DNA of 13,860 bases, taken from positions 1 through 13,860 of the forward strand of contig JAAYHA010000162.1 of NCBI GenBank assembly GCA_012727545.1, given 5' to 3'. Below, one piece after another: positions 1-8,292 of this stretch (its first letter is position 1; every line of letters begins with the position of its first letter). The DNA is from Synergistaceae bacterium. GTDB lineage: Bacteria; Synergistota; Synergistia; Synergistales; Synergistaceae. The position numbers were made by a program, and so were the translations under genes. The notes under the pieces are model-generated. The model had not been told where the DNA came from. It did no database searches and worked only from the letters and a program-made list of their open reading frames with translations.

Positions 1-1766
1 CCAGGATGTTGGGCGACATTCCTACAATTGGATTTTCTGAGCTTGCGGCAAAAGCAGACGAAGACAAGTTCAGGGCTTTCGTTGCGGAACTCAGAGAAAA
101 AGAAAGAAAAGCAACAGAGACGAGAGCCGAGATCTCCAGGCTAAAAGGTCTTCTTACACAAACAATGCTCCTTAATTCGATCAAATATCCTCTTGAATTT
201 TTTACAACAGGTACAGAAATGATTGGCGGAGCTGTTTACACCATTCCCAAGTTATCTGTCACCGGTTTTGTCTCAAAACTTGGATCAGAGCTTGGTGATT
301 TTGTTGAATACCAGAAACTCCCCGAAAATGAAAAAGACACTGTTTCAACATTTGCAGTGCTTTTCAGAAAATCTGACTTGGAAAAAATACAATCTATCTC
401 TTCCGAATTTTCTGCAGGAAGGATCGATGTACCTAAAGATTTTGAGTTGACTGCTGAAGAAGAACGCGTAAAGCTGACTTCAGAAATCGAAAAAGCTGAG
501 AAAGAAGAAGCAGTCCTCTCCGCAGAGATCGCGTCAAAGGCTGATGAAGGTCTTGACATGGCACGTTACTACGGGGATTACTGGAACATACTCAGTGACA
601 GGATCGGATCCATGATCTCGGGTGTACCGACAGACGATGTTTTTATCTGGTCCTTCTGGATGCCCAGGGATTGCCGGAACATGGTAGAGAATACTGTCAG
701 ACCCTATGAGTCGCTCTCTGAATTTTCACTTATAGAGCCTGATCAGGGGGAGTTGCCCCCGACGCTGCTCAAAAATCCGGGATGGTCATCTTCTATGGAA
801 CCGCTCACCCTTATGTACGGTACACCCACCTATGGGGGAGTTGATCCGACATCTCTGATGGCCCCTTTCTTTTTCCTCTTTCTGGGGATGTGTTTTGGGG
901 ATGCTGGATATGGTCTGGTATTAAGCGGTGTATTCGGGTACTTTATAGTAAAACACCAGCTCTCGCCTACGCTGCGTAAATTTTTTATCATGCTGACCAT
1001 AGGGATGGTTTTTTCCGTTATCGTCGGAGCTCTCACAGGCTCCTGGTTTGGCGACAGCATTACGGCATTTCCCTTCCTAAGCTCACTTGTGCCTATTAAG
1101 AGTGCTTTGCAGTTCCTGGATCCGATGAACGACCCGATGACACTGCTGTCTATCTCCCTGGGGCTGGGGTTCATACAGGTCATCTTTGGCCTTTTGATAG
1201 CCTTTAAGAACAGCTGGAAAAACGGAGAACACCTTGAAGCTCTGGCTGACCACGGCGGATGGATCTTGTTTTTGTGCGGCCTCCTCCTTACAGGACTCAG
1301 TTCATCAGGGATGCTGACAGGGGGCGTTGCCTCAATTTCAAAATACATTGCAGTTGCCGGAGCACTCGTCCTTGTGGCTACACAGGGAAGGACCAAATCA
1401 AACATCGCAGGAAAGCTTTTTTCCGGTGTTTTGAGCCTGTACAATGTAACAGGCTATCTCGGAGATGTGCTCAGCTACAGCAGACTGCTGGCTCTTGGGC
1501 TTGGCTCGGCAGCGGTGGGAATGGTAATAAACCTGCTTGCAAAGCTGGTTGCGGGAACCCCCTACGTTGGGATCCCTCTGGCTATACTGATATTTGTTCT
1601 GGGACATCTTTTCAGCATAGCGGTAAACCTTCTTGGTGCATTCATCCACTCCCTCAGGCTTCAGTATGTTGAGTTCTTCGGGAAATTCTATGATGCGAAC
1701 GGAAAGGATTTTACCCCGCTTCGGAATGTGACGACATTTGCCCGCTTGTCAGAAGAAAAAGAATAA
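1..1766 (+). CDS. atpI: V-type ATP synthase subunit I (5' partial)
   Basis: Membrane stator subunit (a-subunit equivalent) of the V/A-type ATPase. With the K ring it forms the ion path, and its soluble N-terminal half anchors the peripheral stalks. The frame is open to the left edge, and the first Met (base 6) falls inside the cytoplasmic domain. The family is usually about 640-670 residues and 587 are visible, so the true start lies upstream. Numbered from the Met at base 6, residues 1-260 are soluble with charged coiled-coil stretches near 20-50 and 150-180. From about 280 onward there are roughly seven hydrophobic segments, the first containing FGDAGYG. The motif SYSRLLALGLG carries the conserved ion-channel arginine at R493, equivalent to the essential Arg of the a-subunit. 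It is first of the visible operon genes; K follows after 64 nt. Identification is secure. Confidence 0.95.
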   Translation, partial: RMLGDIPTIGFSELAAKADEDKFRAFVAELREKERKATETRAEISRLKGLLTQTMLLNSIKYPLEFFTTGTEMIGGAVYTIPKLSVTGFVSKLGSELGDFVEYQKLPENEKDTVSTFAVLFRKSDLEKIQSISSEFSAGRIDVPKDFELTAEEERVKLTSEIEKAEKEEAVLSAEIASKADEGLDMARYYGDYWNILSDRIGSMISGVPTDDVFIWSFWMPRDCRNMVENTVRPYESLSEFSLIEPDQGELPPTLLKNPGWSSSMEPLTLMYGTPTYGGVDPTSLMAPFFFLFLGMCFGDAGYGLVLSGVFGYFIVKHQLSPTLRKFFIMLTIGMVFSVIVGALTGSWFGDSITAFPFLSSLVPIKSALQFLDPMNDPMTLLSISLGLGFIQVIFGLLIAFKNSWKNGEHLEALADHGGWILFLCGLLLTGLSSSGMLTGGVASISKYIAVAGALVLVATQGRTKSNIAGKLFSGVLSLYNVTGYLGDVLSYSRLLALGLGSAAVGMVINLLAKLVAGTPYVGIPLAILIFVLGHLFSIAVNLLGAFIHSLRLQYVEFFGKFYDANGKDFTPLRNVTTFARLSEEKE

Positions 1767-1830
1767 GTTTTATTTAAAAAATATAAACAACAAAATTAGT
1801 ATTTATTAACTGAGGAGGTAATAGTTCACT
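1746..1830 (+). promoter_or_regulatory. AT-rich leader and possible internal promoter ahead of subunit K
   Basis: The stretch between genes I and K (1767-1830) is strongly AT-rich, unlike the other junctions of this operon. It ends in a strong Shine-Dalgarno sequence, AGGAGG at 1813-1818, 12 nt before the ATG. An in-frame TAG at 1822-1824 fixes the start of K at 1831. A possible promoter is TTGTCA (1746-1751, 5 of 6 to consensus), a 17-nt spacer and TTTATT (1769-1774, 4 of 6). The K ring needs many copies per complex, and in E. coli an A/U-rich leader boosts translation of atpE, the F-type counterpart. A similar role here is inference; the promoter itself is weakly supported. Confidence 0.35.
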
Positions 1831-2331
1831 ATGGAAACAATGCTCGCAACGATTTCCGAACAGCTGGGCCCGATGCTTGTAATACTTGGGGCAGCACTGG
1901 CAGTAGGTTTTGCAGGCTCAGGATCTGCATGGGGAATTGGAATAGCCAATGAAGCGGCTGCAGGTATCATGACTGAGGATCCAAAGAAATTCGGCTATGC
2001 ACTTGTCCTTCTTGCCCTCCCCGGAACACAGGGTATTTACGGCCTGCTGGTCGCAGTCCTCTCCCTTCAGAAGGCAGGTCTTCTGGGTGCCGGAGATGTT
2101 TCCCTCACAGTCTGGCAGGGACTGGGCATCTGTTTTGCATGCCTTCCCATTGCTATCTCCGGTTTCTATTCTGCGATCTGGCAAGGCAAATCTTCTGCTG
2201 CTTCGATCCTTATGATATCAAAGCGTCCGGAACAGATAGGCAAAGCTGTCATCCTCCCGGCTATGTGTGAAACGTATGCCGTCTTTGGGCTTCTTGTCAG
2301 TATTTTGATGCTCAATGGCATAAAGCTTTAA
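1831..2331 (+). CDS. atpK: V-type ATP synthase subunit K (rotor ring proteolipid), Na+ type
   Basis: Proteolipid that forms the ion-carrying membrane ring of the V-type ATPase. At 166 residues it is the duplicated form with two helical hairpins (four membrane helices near 12-33, 55-80, 95-118 and 138-162). Only the second hairpin has the ion-binding carboxylate, E147 in CETYAVFG; the matching place in the first hairpin is Q67 in LPGTQGIYG. The sodium ligands known from E. hirae NtpK (L61, T64, Q65, Q110, E139) correspond here to L63, T66, Q67, Q118 (in WQGK) and E147. The Q-to-E spacing of 29 residues is the same in both. All ligands are therefore present and Na+ coupling is predicted. The start is fixed by an upstream in-frame stop and a strong Shine-Dalgarno sequence. 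Subunit E follows after 18 nt. Confidence 0.96.
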   Translation: METMLATISEQLGPMLVILGAALAVGFAGSGSAWGIGIANEAAAGIMTEDPKKFGYALVLLALPGTQGIYGLLVAVLSLQKAGLLGAGDVSLTVWQGLGICFACLPIAISGFYSAIWQGKSSAASILMISKRPEQIGKAVILPAMCETYAVFGLLVSILMLNGIKL

Positions 2332-2349
2332 ACAGAACGGGGGAAGACC

Positions 2350-2940
2350 ATGTCTTTGGCCCAGATAACAGAAAAGATCAGAAGTGACGCACAGCGCGAG
2401 GCCGATGAAATACTGGCTAAGGCCAGGGCCAAGGCTGAGCTTACTTCACAGAGAGCGGAAGAAGAGATCGACTCCATAAAATCAGGCTTTATTCGCCGTT
2501 TTGAAGTTGAGCGTCCTGAGATTTTCCGACGCCGTGAAATAGTTGCGAATCTGGATGTCAAAAGGATGATGCTTCAATCCAGACGTGATCTCATACATGA
2601 TGTTTACAATATATCCCTTGAAAAAATGAGGATGATCGATAGGGATGATTACGTAAAACTCTGTGAAGCGCTTCTCAAATGCGCAGCAACGACTAAAAAA
2701 GAAGAGATACAGGTCTCACGTGATGAAAAATACTTGGATCAGGCCTGGCTTGACGGTTTCAATAAAGAAAATGGAACGGAGCTGGTCTTTTCTGAGGACA
2801 AACCTGATATCGCAGGAGGATTCATACTCACGAGAGGAAAGATAAGAACAAACTGCTCATGGGACATGCTTGTTCAGGTAGCTCAGGAAAAGCAGGAATC
2901 CGACGTCGTAAAACGTTTGTTCCCGTCAGCAGCGGAATGA
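2350..2940 (+). CDS. atpE: V-type ATP synthase subunit E (peripheral stalk)
   Basis: Peripheral-stalk subunit that links the soluble A3B3 head to subunit I and resists rotor torque. The 196-residue length is typical for the bacterial and archaeal family. Residues 1 to about 60 are a charged, alanine-rich helix (ITEKIRSDAQREADEILAKA) expected to form a coiled coil with the short G/H-type partner, which is not seen here and would lie upstream of subunit I if present. The C-terminal half is the globular head-binding domain, with the family-like stretch DKPDIAGGFILTRGKIRTN at about 153-171. The gene begins 18 nt after K behind a GGGGGAAG Shine-Dalgarno sequence and ends 13 nt before subunit C. 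Its place between K and C matches the common prokaryotic I-K-E-C-F-A-B-D order, which supports the assignment as much as the sequence does. Confidence 0.9.
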   Translation: MSLAQITEKIRSDAQREADEILAKARAKAELTSQRAEEEIDSIKSGFIRRFEVERPEIFRRREIVANLDVKRMMLQSRRDLIHDVYNISLEKMRMIDRDDYVKLCEALLKCAATTKKEEIQVSRDEKYLDQAWLDGFNKENGTELVFSEDKPDIAGGFILTRGKIRTNCSWDMLVQVAQEKQESDVVKRLFPSAAE

Positions 2941-2953
2941 GGGAGGTGGTCTG

Positions 2954-3970
2954 ATGTCAAGTCAAGGGGCATACGGTTATGCCGTTGCACGTATTCGTGC
3001 GATGGAGCATCGCCTTCTTGATTCCGGAGTTCTGCAGAGAATGACAGACGCTGAAGATTTCGCGTCCATCCTCAAGATACTTGGGGAGACATCTTATTCC
3101 TCCGCGCTTACTTCCCAGACAAACGGGTCTGACTTTGACAAAGTACTTGAGGCTGACCTGCACAGCATTTATGAGGAAGTCCGCACCTTCGTGCCTGACA
3201 AGGTGATCGTTGATATTATGAGGCTGCAGTACGACTTTCATAATGTGAAAGTTTTGCTGAAAAGCATGTTCAATGTCAGGACAGGGGGCAAAAAGAGGTG
3301 GGATCTTTTGACATCACTGGGATCTTATCCTTTGGACGACATCATTATGAACGTCGAATCGGAAGAATACAGACTCCTTCCCTTCGGTCTCAACACTCTG
3401 ATACCCAGGTGCATAACGGTATGGGAACAGAGCAGGGATGTTCTTGAAGTCGAGAGACTGATCGACAAGAGAATGTTTGAAGTGATGCTTGAGAAAGCTC
3501 ATGAGCTGGACATGCCTGGGATAATAAGCTGGATCCGGACAAGAACTGACGGAGAGAATATACGGACCCTGCTGAGGCTTAAAAGGTTCAATTTCGACGC
3601 GTCAAAAGCGCTGCCGTTCCTCCACGAAGGAGGCACAATTGATATAACGATGCTGTCGTCCCTTATATCCGAACCATTTGAAACCTGGGGCAGGGCAATA
3701 GAGTTCTCGGATTTTGGAAAAATAATAGGAAGCATCGACGCATCCGGCGGTTATTCAGACCTCATCCTTTCTCTGGAGAGGGTGCTGGATGACTGTTACA
3801 TGGAGAAGATCGCTGCAGGAAGATATAGCCCTTCTGCTCCGGAGAACATCCCGGCCTACTTATGGGCAAAGGAAATGGAAATAAAAAATATCAGGGTGAT
3901 CACCGTCTCCAAAAGAAATAAAGGGGATAAGGATCATCTAAGGAGGCTTATGCGCCATGGCTACGTCTAA
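2954..3970 (+). CDS. atpC: V-type ATP synthase subunit C (rotor adapter, V-type d-like)
   Basis: Funnel-shaped subunit that sits on the K ring and couples it to the D/F central shaft; it is homologous to eukaryotic subunit d. The 338 residues fit the family length, and the protein is soluble and mostly helical. It opens with YGYAVARIRAMEHRLLD, a typical N-terminus for this family, and has the expected repeated pattern around LQYDFHNVKVLLKS (about 96-109) and RTRTDGENIRTLLRLKRF (about 195-212). The ATG at 2954 is preceded by GAGGGAGGTGG. The 3' end overlaps subunit F by 14 nt, and the Shine-Dalgarno sequence of F (TAAGGAGG, 3939-3946) lies inside its last codons, so coupled translation is likely. 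Confidence 0.92.
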   Translation: MSSQGAYGYAVARIRAMEHRLLDSGVLQRMTDAEDFASILKILGETSYSSALTSQTNGSDFDKVLEADLHSIYEEVRTFVPDKVIVDIMRLQYDFHNVKVLLKSMFNVRTGGKKRWDLLTSLGSYPLDDIIMNVESEEYRLLPFGLNTLIPRCITVWEQSRDVLEVERLIDKRMFEVMLEKAHELDMPGIISWIRTRTDGENIRTLLRLKRFNFDASKALPFLHEGGTIDITMLSSLISEPFETWGRAIEFSDFGKIIGSIDASGGYSDLILSLERVLDDCYMEKIAAGRYSPSAPENIPAYLWAKEMEIKNIRVITVSKRNKGDKDHLRRLMRHGYV

Positions 3971-4298
3971 CCAGGGTTCACCGATGGCAGCGGTCGGAAG
4001 CTATGACAGCATACTTCCATTTAAGGCTATTGGCCTGGATGTTGTTGAAATAACTGATGAGAACAGGGATTCTATTGGGGAGATCATGAACAGGTTTGCC
4101 ATCAAAGGATACGCTGCCCTCTTTGTTGAGGAAGCCCTTTTCTCTAAATACCAGCAGGCTGTTGATGAAGTCAACGAATCTACAGATATGTGCATAATTC
4201 CAGTACCCAACCAAAGCGGATCCATGGGAGTCGGCCTCAGCTCTATAAGACGCAACGTAGAGCGTGCTGTTGGCATGGATATCTTTGGTGTGAAATGA
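3957..4298 (+). CDS. atpF: V-type ATP synthase subunit F (central stalk)
   Basis: Small central-stalk subunit that binds subunit D and helps set the activity of the rotor. At 113 residues it is of normal length. It has the expected Rossmann-like beginning (AAVGSYDSILPFKAIGLDVVEI), the middle stretch YAALFVEEALFSKY, and the conserved late segment IIPVPNQSGSMGVGLSSIR followed by a C-terminal helix. The start at 3957 lies within the end of subunit C (14-nt overlap) and is served by TAAGGAGG ten bases upstream. Note that this subunit is called NtpG in Enterococcus naming. The catalytic subunit A begins 20 nt downstream. Confidence 0.93.
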   Translation: MATSNQGSPMAAVGSYDSILPFKAIGLDVVEITDENRDSIGEIMNRFAIKGYAALFVEEALFSKYQQAVDEVNESTDMCIIPVPNQSGSMGVGLSSIRRNVERAVGMDIFGVK

Positions 4299-4318
4299 TG
4301 AAAATGGAGGCGATGTGA

Positions 4319-6118
4319 GTGGCTACTCCTAATGCCATAGCAGGATTCATCGCAAAGATCTCCGGTCCGCTTGTCATTGCTAAAGGCATGGCCGGAGCCT
4401 GCATGTTCGATGTTGTAAGAGTCGGAGACGCGGGCCTTGTCGGTGAAATTATTGAACTTAAGGATGATACGGCTTCTGTTCAGGTTTACGAAGAGACTTC
4501 CGGACTTAAACCCGGAGAGCCTGTTGTCAGCACAGGGGAACCTTTGAGTGTTGAACTTGCACCCGGACTCATAGAGGAGTTTTTTGACGGTATCCAGCGT
4601 CCGCTTGAAAGCATCGAAAAAACCGCAAAAAGTCCCTACATACTCCGCGGGATCAGCGTTCCGGCGGTGAGCAGGACTAAAAAATGGGGTTTTGTGCCAT
4701 GTGTTGAAGCCGGAGCTGAAGTCGCTGCAGGAGATTTCCTTGGATCTGTCCAGGAAACAGTCCTTGTGGATCACAAGGTCATGGTTCCTCATGGGGTCAA
4801 AGGAAAGGTAAAAGAGATCAAGCAGGGCGATTTCACAGTAGAAGAGACGATCGCTGTCGTTACCGACGCAAAGGGTAATGACCACGAGATCAAGCTGCTC
4901 CAGAGATGGCCCGTGCGTAAACCCCGTCCCGTAGTAAAGAGACTCCCTCCGGAGATCCCGCTTACTACAGGCCAGAGGGTCGTAGATACATTTTTCCCGA
5001 TAGCCAGGGGAGGAACGGCATGCGTGCCCGGTCCTTTCGGTTCCGGAAAGACTGTCATACAGCATCAGCTTGCGAAGTGGGCTGACGCAGAAATAGTAGT
5101 CTACATCGGATGCGGGGAACGTGGAAACGAGATGACGGACGTTCTCCTTGAGTTCCCTGAACTTGAGGACCCCCGTTCGGGACAGCCTCTTATGAAAAGG
5201 ACCCTGCTTATAGCAAATACTTCCAACATGCCTGTCGCTGCCCGTGAGGCTTCAATATACACTGGTATCACGATAGCGGAATATTTCCGTGACATGGGCT
5301 ACTCAGTAGCTCTCATGGCCGACTCGACATCGCGCTGGGCTGAGGCTCTCCGTGAAATGTCAGGACGTCTTGAAGAGATGCCCGGAGAAGAAGGATACCC
5401 CGCATACCTCGGAACAAGGCTCGCATCTTTCTATGAAAGAGCGGGAAGGGCGATCTGTTTCGGGAGCGACGGAAGAGAAGGGGCGATCTCTGTTATCGGA
5501 GCAGTTTCACCTCCAGGAGGAGACCTTTCAGAGCCGGTCACACAGAACACACTGCGCGTTACAAAGGTCTTCTGGGGACTTGACGCACAGTTGGCTTACC
5601 AGAGACATTTCCCTGCTATCAACTGGCTTTCGAGCTACTCCCTCTACGCCCATACTCTGGGTGAACACTGGGATGCCATCTATGACGGAGAATGGAGCAC
5701 TTACAGGACTGAAGCGATGAGCCTGCTTGAAGACGAGGACAAGCTGAAGGAAATAGTTCGCCTTGTCGGTCTGGATGCTCTTTCCAAGGAAGAGAGAATG
5801 GTACTCGAGACCTCAAAATCAATAAGGGAAGACTTCCTGCACCAGAACTCATTCCACGAAATAGACACCTATGCATCTATGGACAAACAGTTCAAAATGC
5901 TCAGGAATATTCTTACTTTCCATCACCTTGGGATGCAGGTCCTGACCCGCGGTGGAATGCTGAGGTCTGTAATTGACCTTCCCATAAGAGAAGATATCGC
6001 GCGTATGAGATACGTTGAAGAGAGCGATCTGGAAAACCTGGACGTTCTGGAGACTACAATAAAGACTGAACTGGGAAAACTGAGCGCTGCTGGAGGTGGC
6101 CTTGATGATGCTGTCTAA
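4319..6118 (+). CDS. atpA: V-type ATP synthase subunit A (catalytic)
   Basis: Catalytic ATP-hydrolysing or ATP-synthesising subunit; three copies alternate with B in the head. The start is a GTG at 4319 with GGAGG at 4306-4310. The 599-residue length is normal. An N-terminal beta-barrel (about 8-75) is followed by the non-homologous region characteristic of V/A-type A subunits (about 110-190). The Walker A motif GPFGSGKT is at 238-245, with the catalytic glutamate in GER (E267). The Walker B strand is ALMAD (D335), followed by STSRW, and then the EMPGEEGYPAYL segment (353-364). All key residues are intact, so the enzyme should be active. The end of the gene overlaps subunit B and contains the B Shine-Dalgarno sequence. 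Confidence 0.98.
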   Translation: MATPNAIAGFIAKISGPLVIAKGMAGACMFDVVRVGDAGLVGEIIELKDDTASVQVYEETSGLKPGEPVVSTGEPLSVELAPGLIEEFFDGIQRPLESIEKTAKSPYILRGISVPAVSRTKKWGFVPCVEAGAEVAAGDFLGSVQETVLVDHKVMVPHGVKGKVKEIKQGDFTVEETIAVVTDAKGNDHEIKLLQRWPVRKPRPVVKRLPPEIPLTTGQRVVDTFFPIARGGTACVPGPFGSGKTVIQHQLAKWADAEIVVYIGCGERGNEMTDVLLEFPELEDPRSGQPLMKRTLLIANTSNMPVAAREASIYTGITIAEYFRDMGYSVALMADSTSRWAEALREMSGRLEEMPGEEGYPAYLGTRLASFYERAGRAICFGSDGREGAISVIGAVSPPGGDLSEPVTQNTLRVTKVFWGLDAQLAYQRHFPAINWLSSYSLYAHTLGEHWDAIYDGEWSTYRTEAMSLLEDEDKLKEIVRLVGLDALSKEERMVLETSKSIREDFLHQNSFHEIDTYASMDKQFKMLRNILTFHHLGMQVLTRGGMLRSVIDLPIREDIARMRYVEESDLENLDVLETTIKTELGKLSAAGGGLDDAV

Positions 6119-7526
6119 GGAGTATAAAACGATCTCCAACCTCTCCGGTCCGCTTATGATGGTTGAAAAGATCGAAGATGTCAGCTACGACGAACTTGCG
6201 GAGATCCGCCTTGCCAATGGCGAGCGCAGGCGTGGAAGGGTCCTGGAAATTTCGGAGACCAAAGCGCTTGTTCAGGTATACGAAGGAAGCACAGGTATAG
6301 ACGTAAACACTACACAGATAAGGTTCCTGGGAGATGTTCTTAAGCTGCCCGTTTCAAAAGACATGCTCGGCCGTATATTCAACGGAAGAGGAGATCCAAT
6401 AGACGGCGGCGCTCCGATCATCCCCGAAGCATACCTTGATGTTAACGGCAACCCGATCAACCCGTTCTCACGTGACTTCCCGTCAGAGTTCATCCAGACA
6501 GGCATATCGACCATTGACGGAATGAACCCGCTTGTAAGGGGCCAGAAATTGCCGATATTCTCCGGAAGCGGGATGCCCCATAACCAGATAGCTGCACAGA
6601 TCGCGCGTCAGGCCACTGTCATAAGCGGACACGCTAATTTTGCTGTTGTATTTGCTGCGATGGGCATTACTTTTGAAGAAGCCTCTTTCTTCATGGAAGA
6701 CTTCAGGAAGACGGGAGCCCTGGAACGCACGGTCATGTTTGTAAATCTTGCAGATGACCCTGCTATAGAGCGTATCTCGACCCCACGTCTTGCCCTTACA
6801 GCAGCAGAGTATCTCGCTTTTGAACAGGGTATGCACGTTCTGGTAATACTGACTGACCTTACTAACTACTGCGAAGCGCTGCGAGAGATCTCAGCTGCCC
6901 GCAAAGAGGTTCCCGGACGCCGCGGCTATCCAGGTTATCTCTATACAGACCTTGCCACCATGTACGAGAGGGCAGGAAGGCTTCGCGGCAAAGAGGGCTC
7001 GATCACACAGCTCCCGATACTTACAATGCCTGAAGACGACAAGACACACCCAATTCCCGACCTTACGGGTTATATCACTGAGGGACAGATCATCCTTGCA
7101 AGAGGACTCCACCGTAAAGGTATATATCCGCCTGTCGATGTCATGCCGTCCCTTTCCCGTCTGAAGGACAAGGGAATAGGAAAAGGCAAGACACGCGAGG
7201 ATCATGCGGACCTGATGAACCAGCTCTTTGCTGCTTATTCAAGGGGTAAGGAAGCTAAAGAACTTGCAGTTATTCTTGGAGAAGGCGCCCTCTCAGATGA
7301 AGACAAGGCCTTTGCCAAGTTCGCAGATCTCTTTGAAGACAAATATGTACGTCAGGGAGAGTATGAAAACAGGACCGTGGAGGAGACCCTGCTTCTTGGA
7401 TGGGAACTCCTGACAATCGTTCCTACAAAGGAACTTAAGCGTGTAAGAGATGAATACATCGATAAATATCTGAAGCCGCTGGTCGAAGCAAAAAAAGACG
7501 AGACGCTTGAGATCAAAGAAGCTTAG
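6105..7526 (+). CDS. atpB: V-type ATP synthase subunit B (non-catalytic)
   Basis: Regulatory nucleotide-binding subunit of the head, alternating with A. Instead of a P-loop it has the degenerate FSGSGMPHN (about 152-160), as expected for B chains, followed by the family signatures ITFEEASFFMEDF and ARKEVPGRRGYPGYLYTDLA. Start choice: a GTG at 6096 is possible but overlaps the Shine-Dalgarno sequence GGAGGTGG (6092-6099). The ATG at 6105 sits 8 nt after GGAGG and is preferred (473 residues); the ATG at 6108 is also possible. With 6105 the gene overlaps the end of subunit A by 14 nt, so coupled translation would help make A and B in equal amounts. Subunit D follows after 16 nt. Confidence 0.97.
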   Translation: MMLSKEYKTISNLSGPLMMVEKIEDVSYDELAEIRLANGERRRGRVLEISETKALVQVYEGSTGIDVNTTQIRFLGDVLKLPVSKDMLGRIFNGRGDPIDGGAPIIPEAYLDVNGNPINPFSRDFPSEFIQTGISTIDGMNPLVRGQKLPIFSGSGMPHNQIAAQIARQATVISGHANFAVVFAAMGITFEEASFFMEDFRKTGALERTVMFVNLADDPAIERISTPRLALTAAEYLAFEQGMHVLVILTDLTNYCEALREISAARKEVPGRRGYPGYLYTDLATMYERAGRLRGKEGSITQLPILTMPEDDKTHPIPDLTGYITEGQIILARGLHRKGIYPPVDVMPSLSRLKDKGIGKGKTREDHADLMNQLFAAYSRGKEAKELAVILGEGALSDEDKAFAKFADLFEDKYVRQGEYENRTVEETLLLGWELLTIVPTKELKRVRDEYIDKYLKPLVEAKKDETLEIKEA

Positions 7527-7542
7527 GAGGGGGTGACCTCTA

Positions 7543-8169
7543 ATGGCGAAGGCACTAAACGTCAACCCCAACCGGATGGAGCTTTCAAAGCTCAAAAGAC
7601 AGCTTGTCGTAGCCAAGAGGGGGCACAAACTGCTGAAAGATAAGCAGGACGCACTCGTTAAAGCCTTTCTTGCTAAAGCTAAATTTGTCTGGGAACTCAG
7701 GCAGGAGATCGAAAAAGAGATCAGTTCCTGCTATGCGGGTTTTCTGCTTGCAAGAGCCCAGACTCTGCCGGAAATGCTGGAACAGACCCTCATGAATGCA
7801 GGCGGAAACATGAGAGTAAATGTACATTTTATTAACATAATGAGTGTACGCGCCCCTTCGTTTGAGCTGCCTGAACAGAAAGTAGAACTGAATTATGGTC
7901 TGGGCACCTCACCGGGAAGCCTTGATATTGCACTTGAGCAGTTTTTGAAACTGATGCCAAGGTTAGTCAAGCTTGCCGCTGAAGAGAAAGCGCTGAGGTC
8001 AATGGCCCTGGAGATAGAGAGGACAAGGAGAAGGGTAAACGCACTGGAGCACGTAATGATCCCTTCGTTTGTTGAAGCAATTCATTCTATCTCAATGAAA
8101 CTGGAAGAAATGGAAAGATCCACGCTTTCAAGGCTGATGGTCATAAAGGAGATCGTCCGCTCGCATTAA
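7543..8169 (+). CDS. atpD: V-type ATP synthase subunit D (central shaft)
   Basis: Rotating central shaft inside the A3B3 head, equivalent to the gamma subunit of F-type enzymes. The protein has 208 residues, as usual for this family. It starts with NVNPNRMELSKLKRQLVVAKRGHKLLKDKQDALV, the conserved N-terminal arm, and ends in a long helix with RTRRRVNALEHVMIPSF (about 165-181), the typical C-terminal arm. The two form an antiparallel coiled coil, with a small globular part in between. A strong AGGAGGGGG Shine-Dalgarno sequence precedes the ATG. It is the last gene of the operon; a strong terminator follows 33 nt after the stop codon. Confidence 0.96.
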   Translation: MAKALNVNPNRMELSKLKRQLVVAKRGHKLLKDKQDALVKAFLAKAKFVWELRQEIEKEISSCYAGFLLARAQTLPEMLEQTLMNAGGNMRVNVHFINIMSVRAPSFELPEQKVELNYGLGTSPGSLDIALEQFLKLMPRLVKLAAEEKALRSMALEIERTRRRVNALEHVMIPSFVEAIHSISMKLEEMERSTLSRLMVIKEIVRSH

Positions 8170-8202
8170 CCGATAAATCATTTGTCGACTCTGCAAAATT
8201 AC

Positions 8203-8259
8203 AGGCCCGATATAAAAACCGTTTTCTATTAATTTTCGGTTTTTATATCGGGCCTTTTT
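8203..8259 (+). terminator. Rho-independent terminator of the V-ATPase operon
   Basis: Perfect 19-bp inverted repeat: left arm AGGCCCGATATAAAAACCG (8203-8221), right arm 8237-8255, with a 15-nt loop and five T residues at 8255-8259. It begins 33 nt after the subunit D stop codon. The stem is unusually long, with a GC-rich base and an AT-rich middle. Confidence 0.93.
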
Positions 8260-8287
8260 GAAATCGCACGATATTATCTGCTATACT
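8258..8287 (+). promoter_or_regulatory. rnpB promoter (sigma-70 type)
   Basis: TTGAAA (8258-8263) and TATACT (8282-8287) each match the consensus at 5 of 6 positions and are separated by 18 nt. Transcription would begin near 8293-8296, exactly where the P1 helix of the RNase P RNA starts. The -35 box shares two bases with the T run of the preceding terminator. Confidence 0.82.
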
Positions 8288-8292
8288 TCCAC

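Noticed and set aside
830..1444. A 204-codon open frame on the minus strand opposite subunit I
   Set aside because: The frame is opposite well-conserved membrane helices of subunit I, and its product has no recognisable features.
4001..5065. A 354-codon open frame on the minus strand
   Set aside because: It lies opposite subunits F and A, whose identities are certain. It has no recognisable domain, and its cysteine- and serine-rich composition is typical of a shadow frame.
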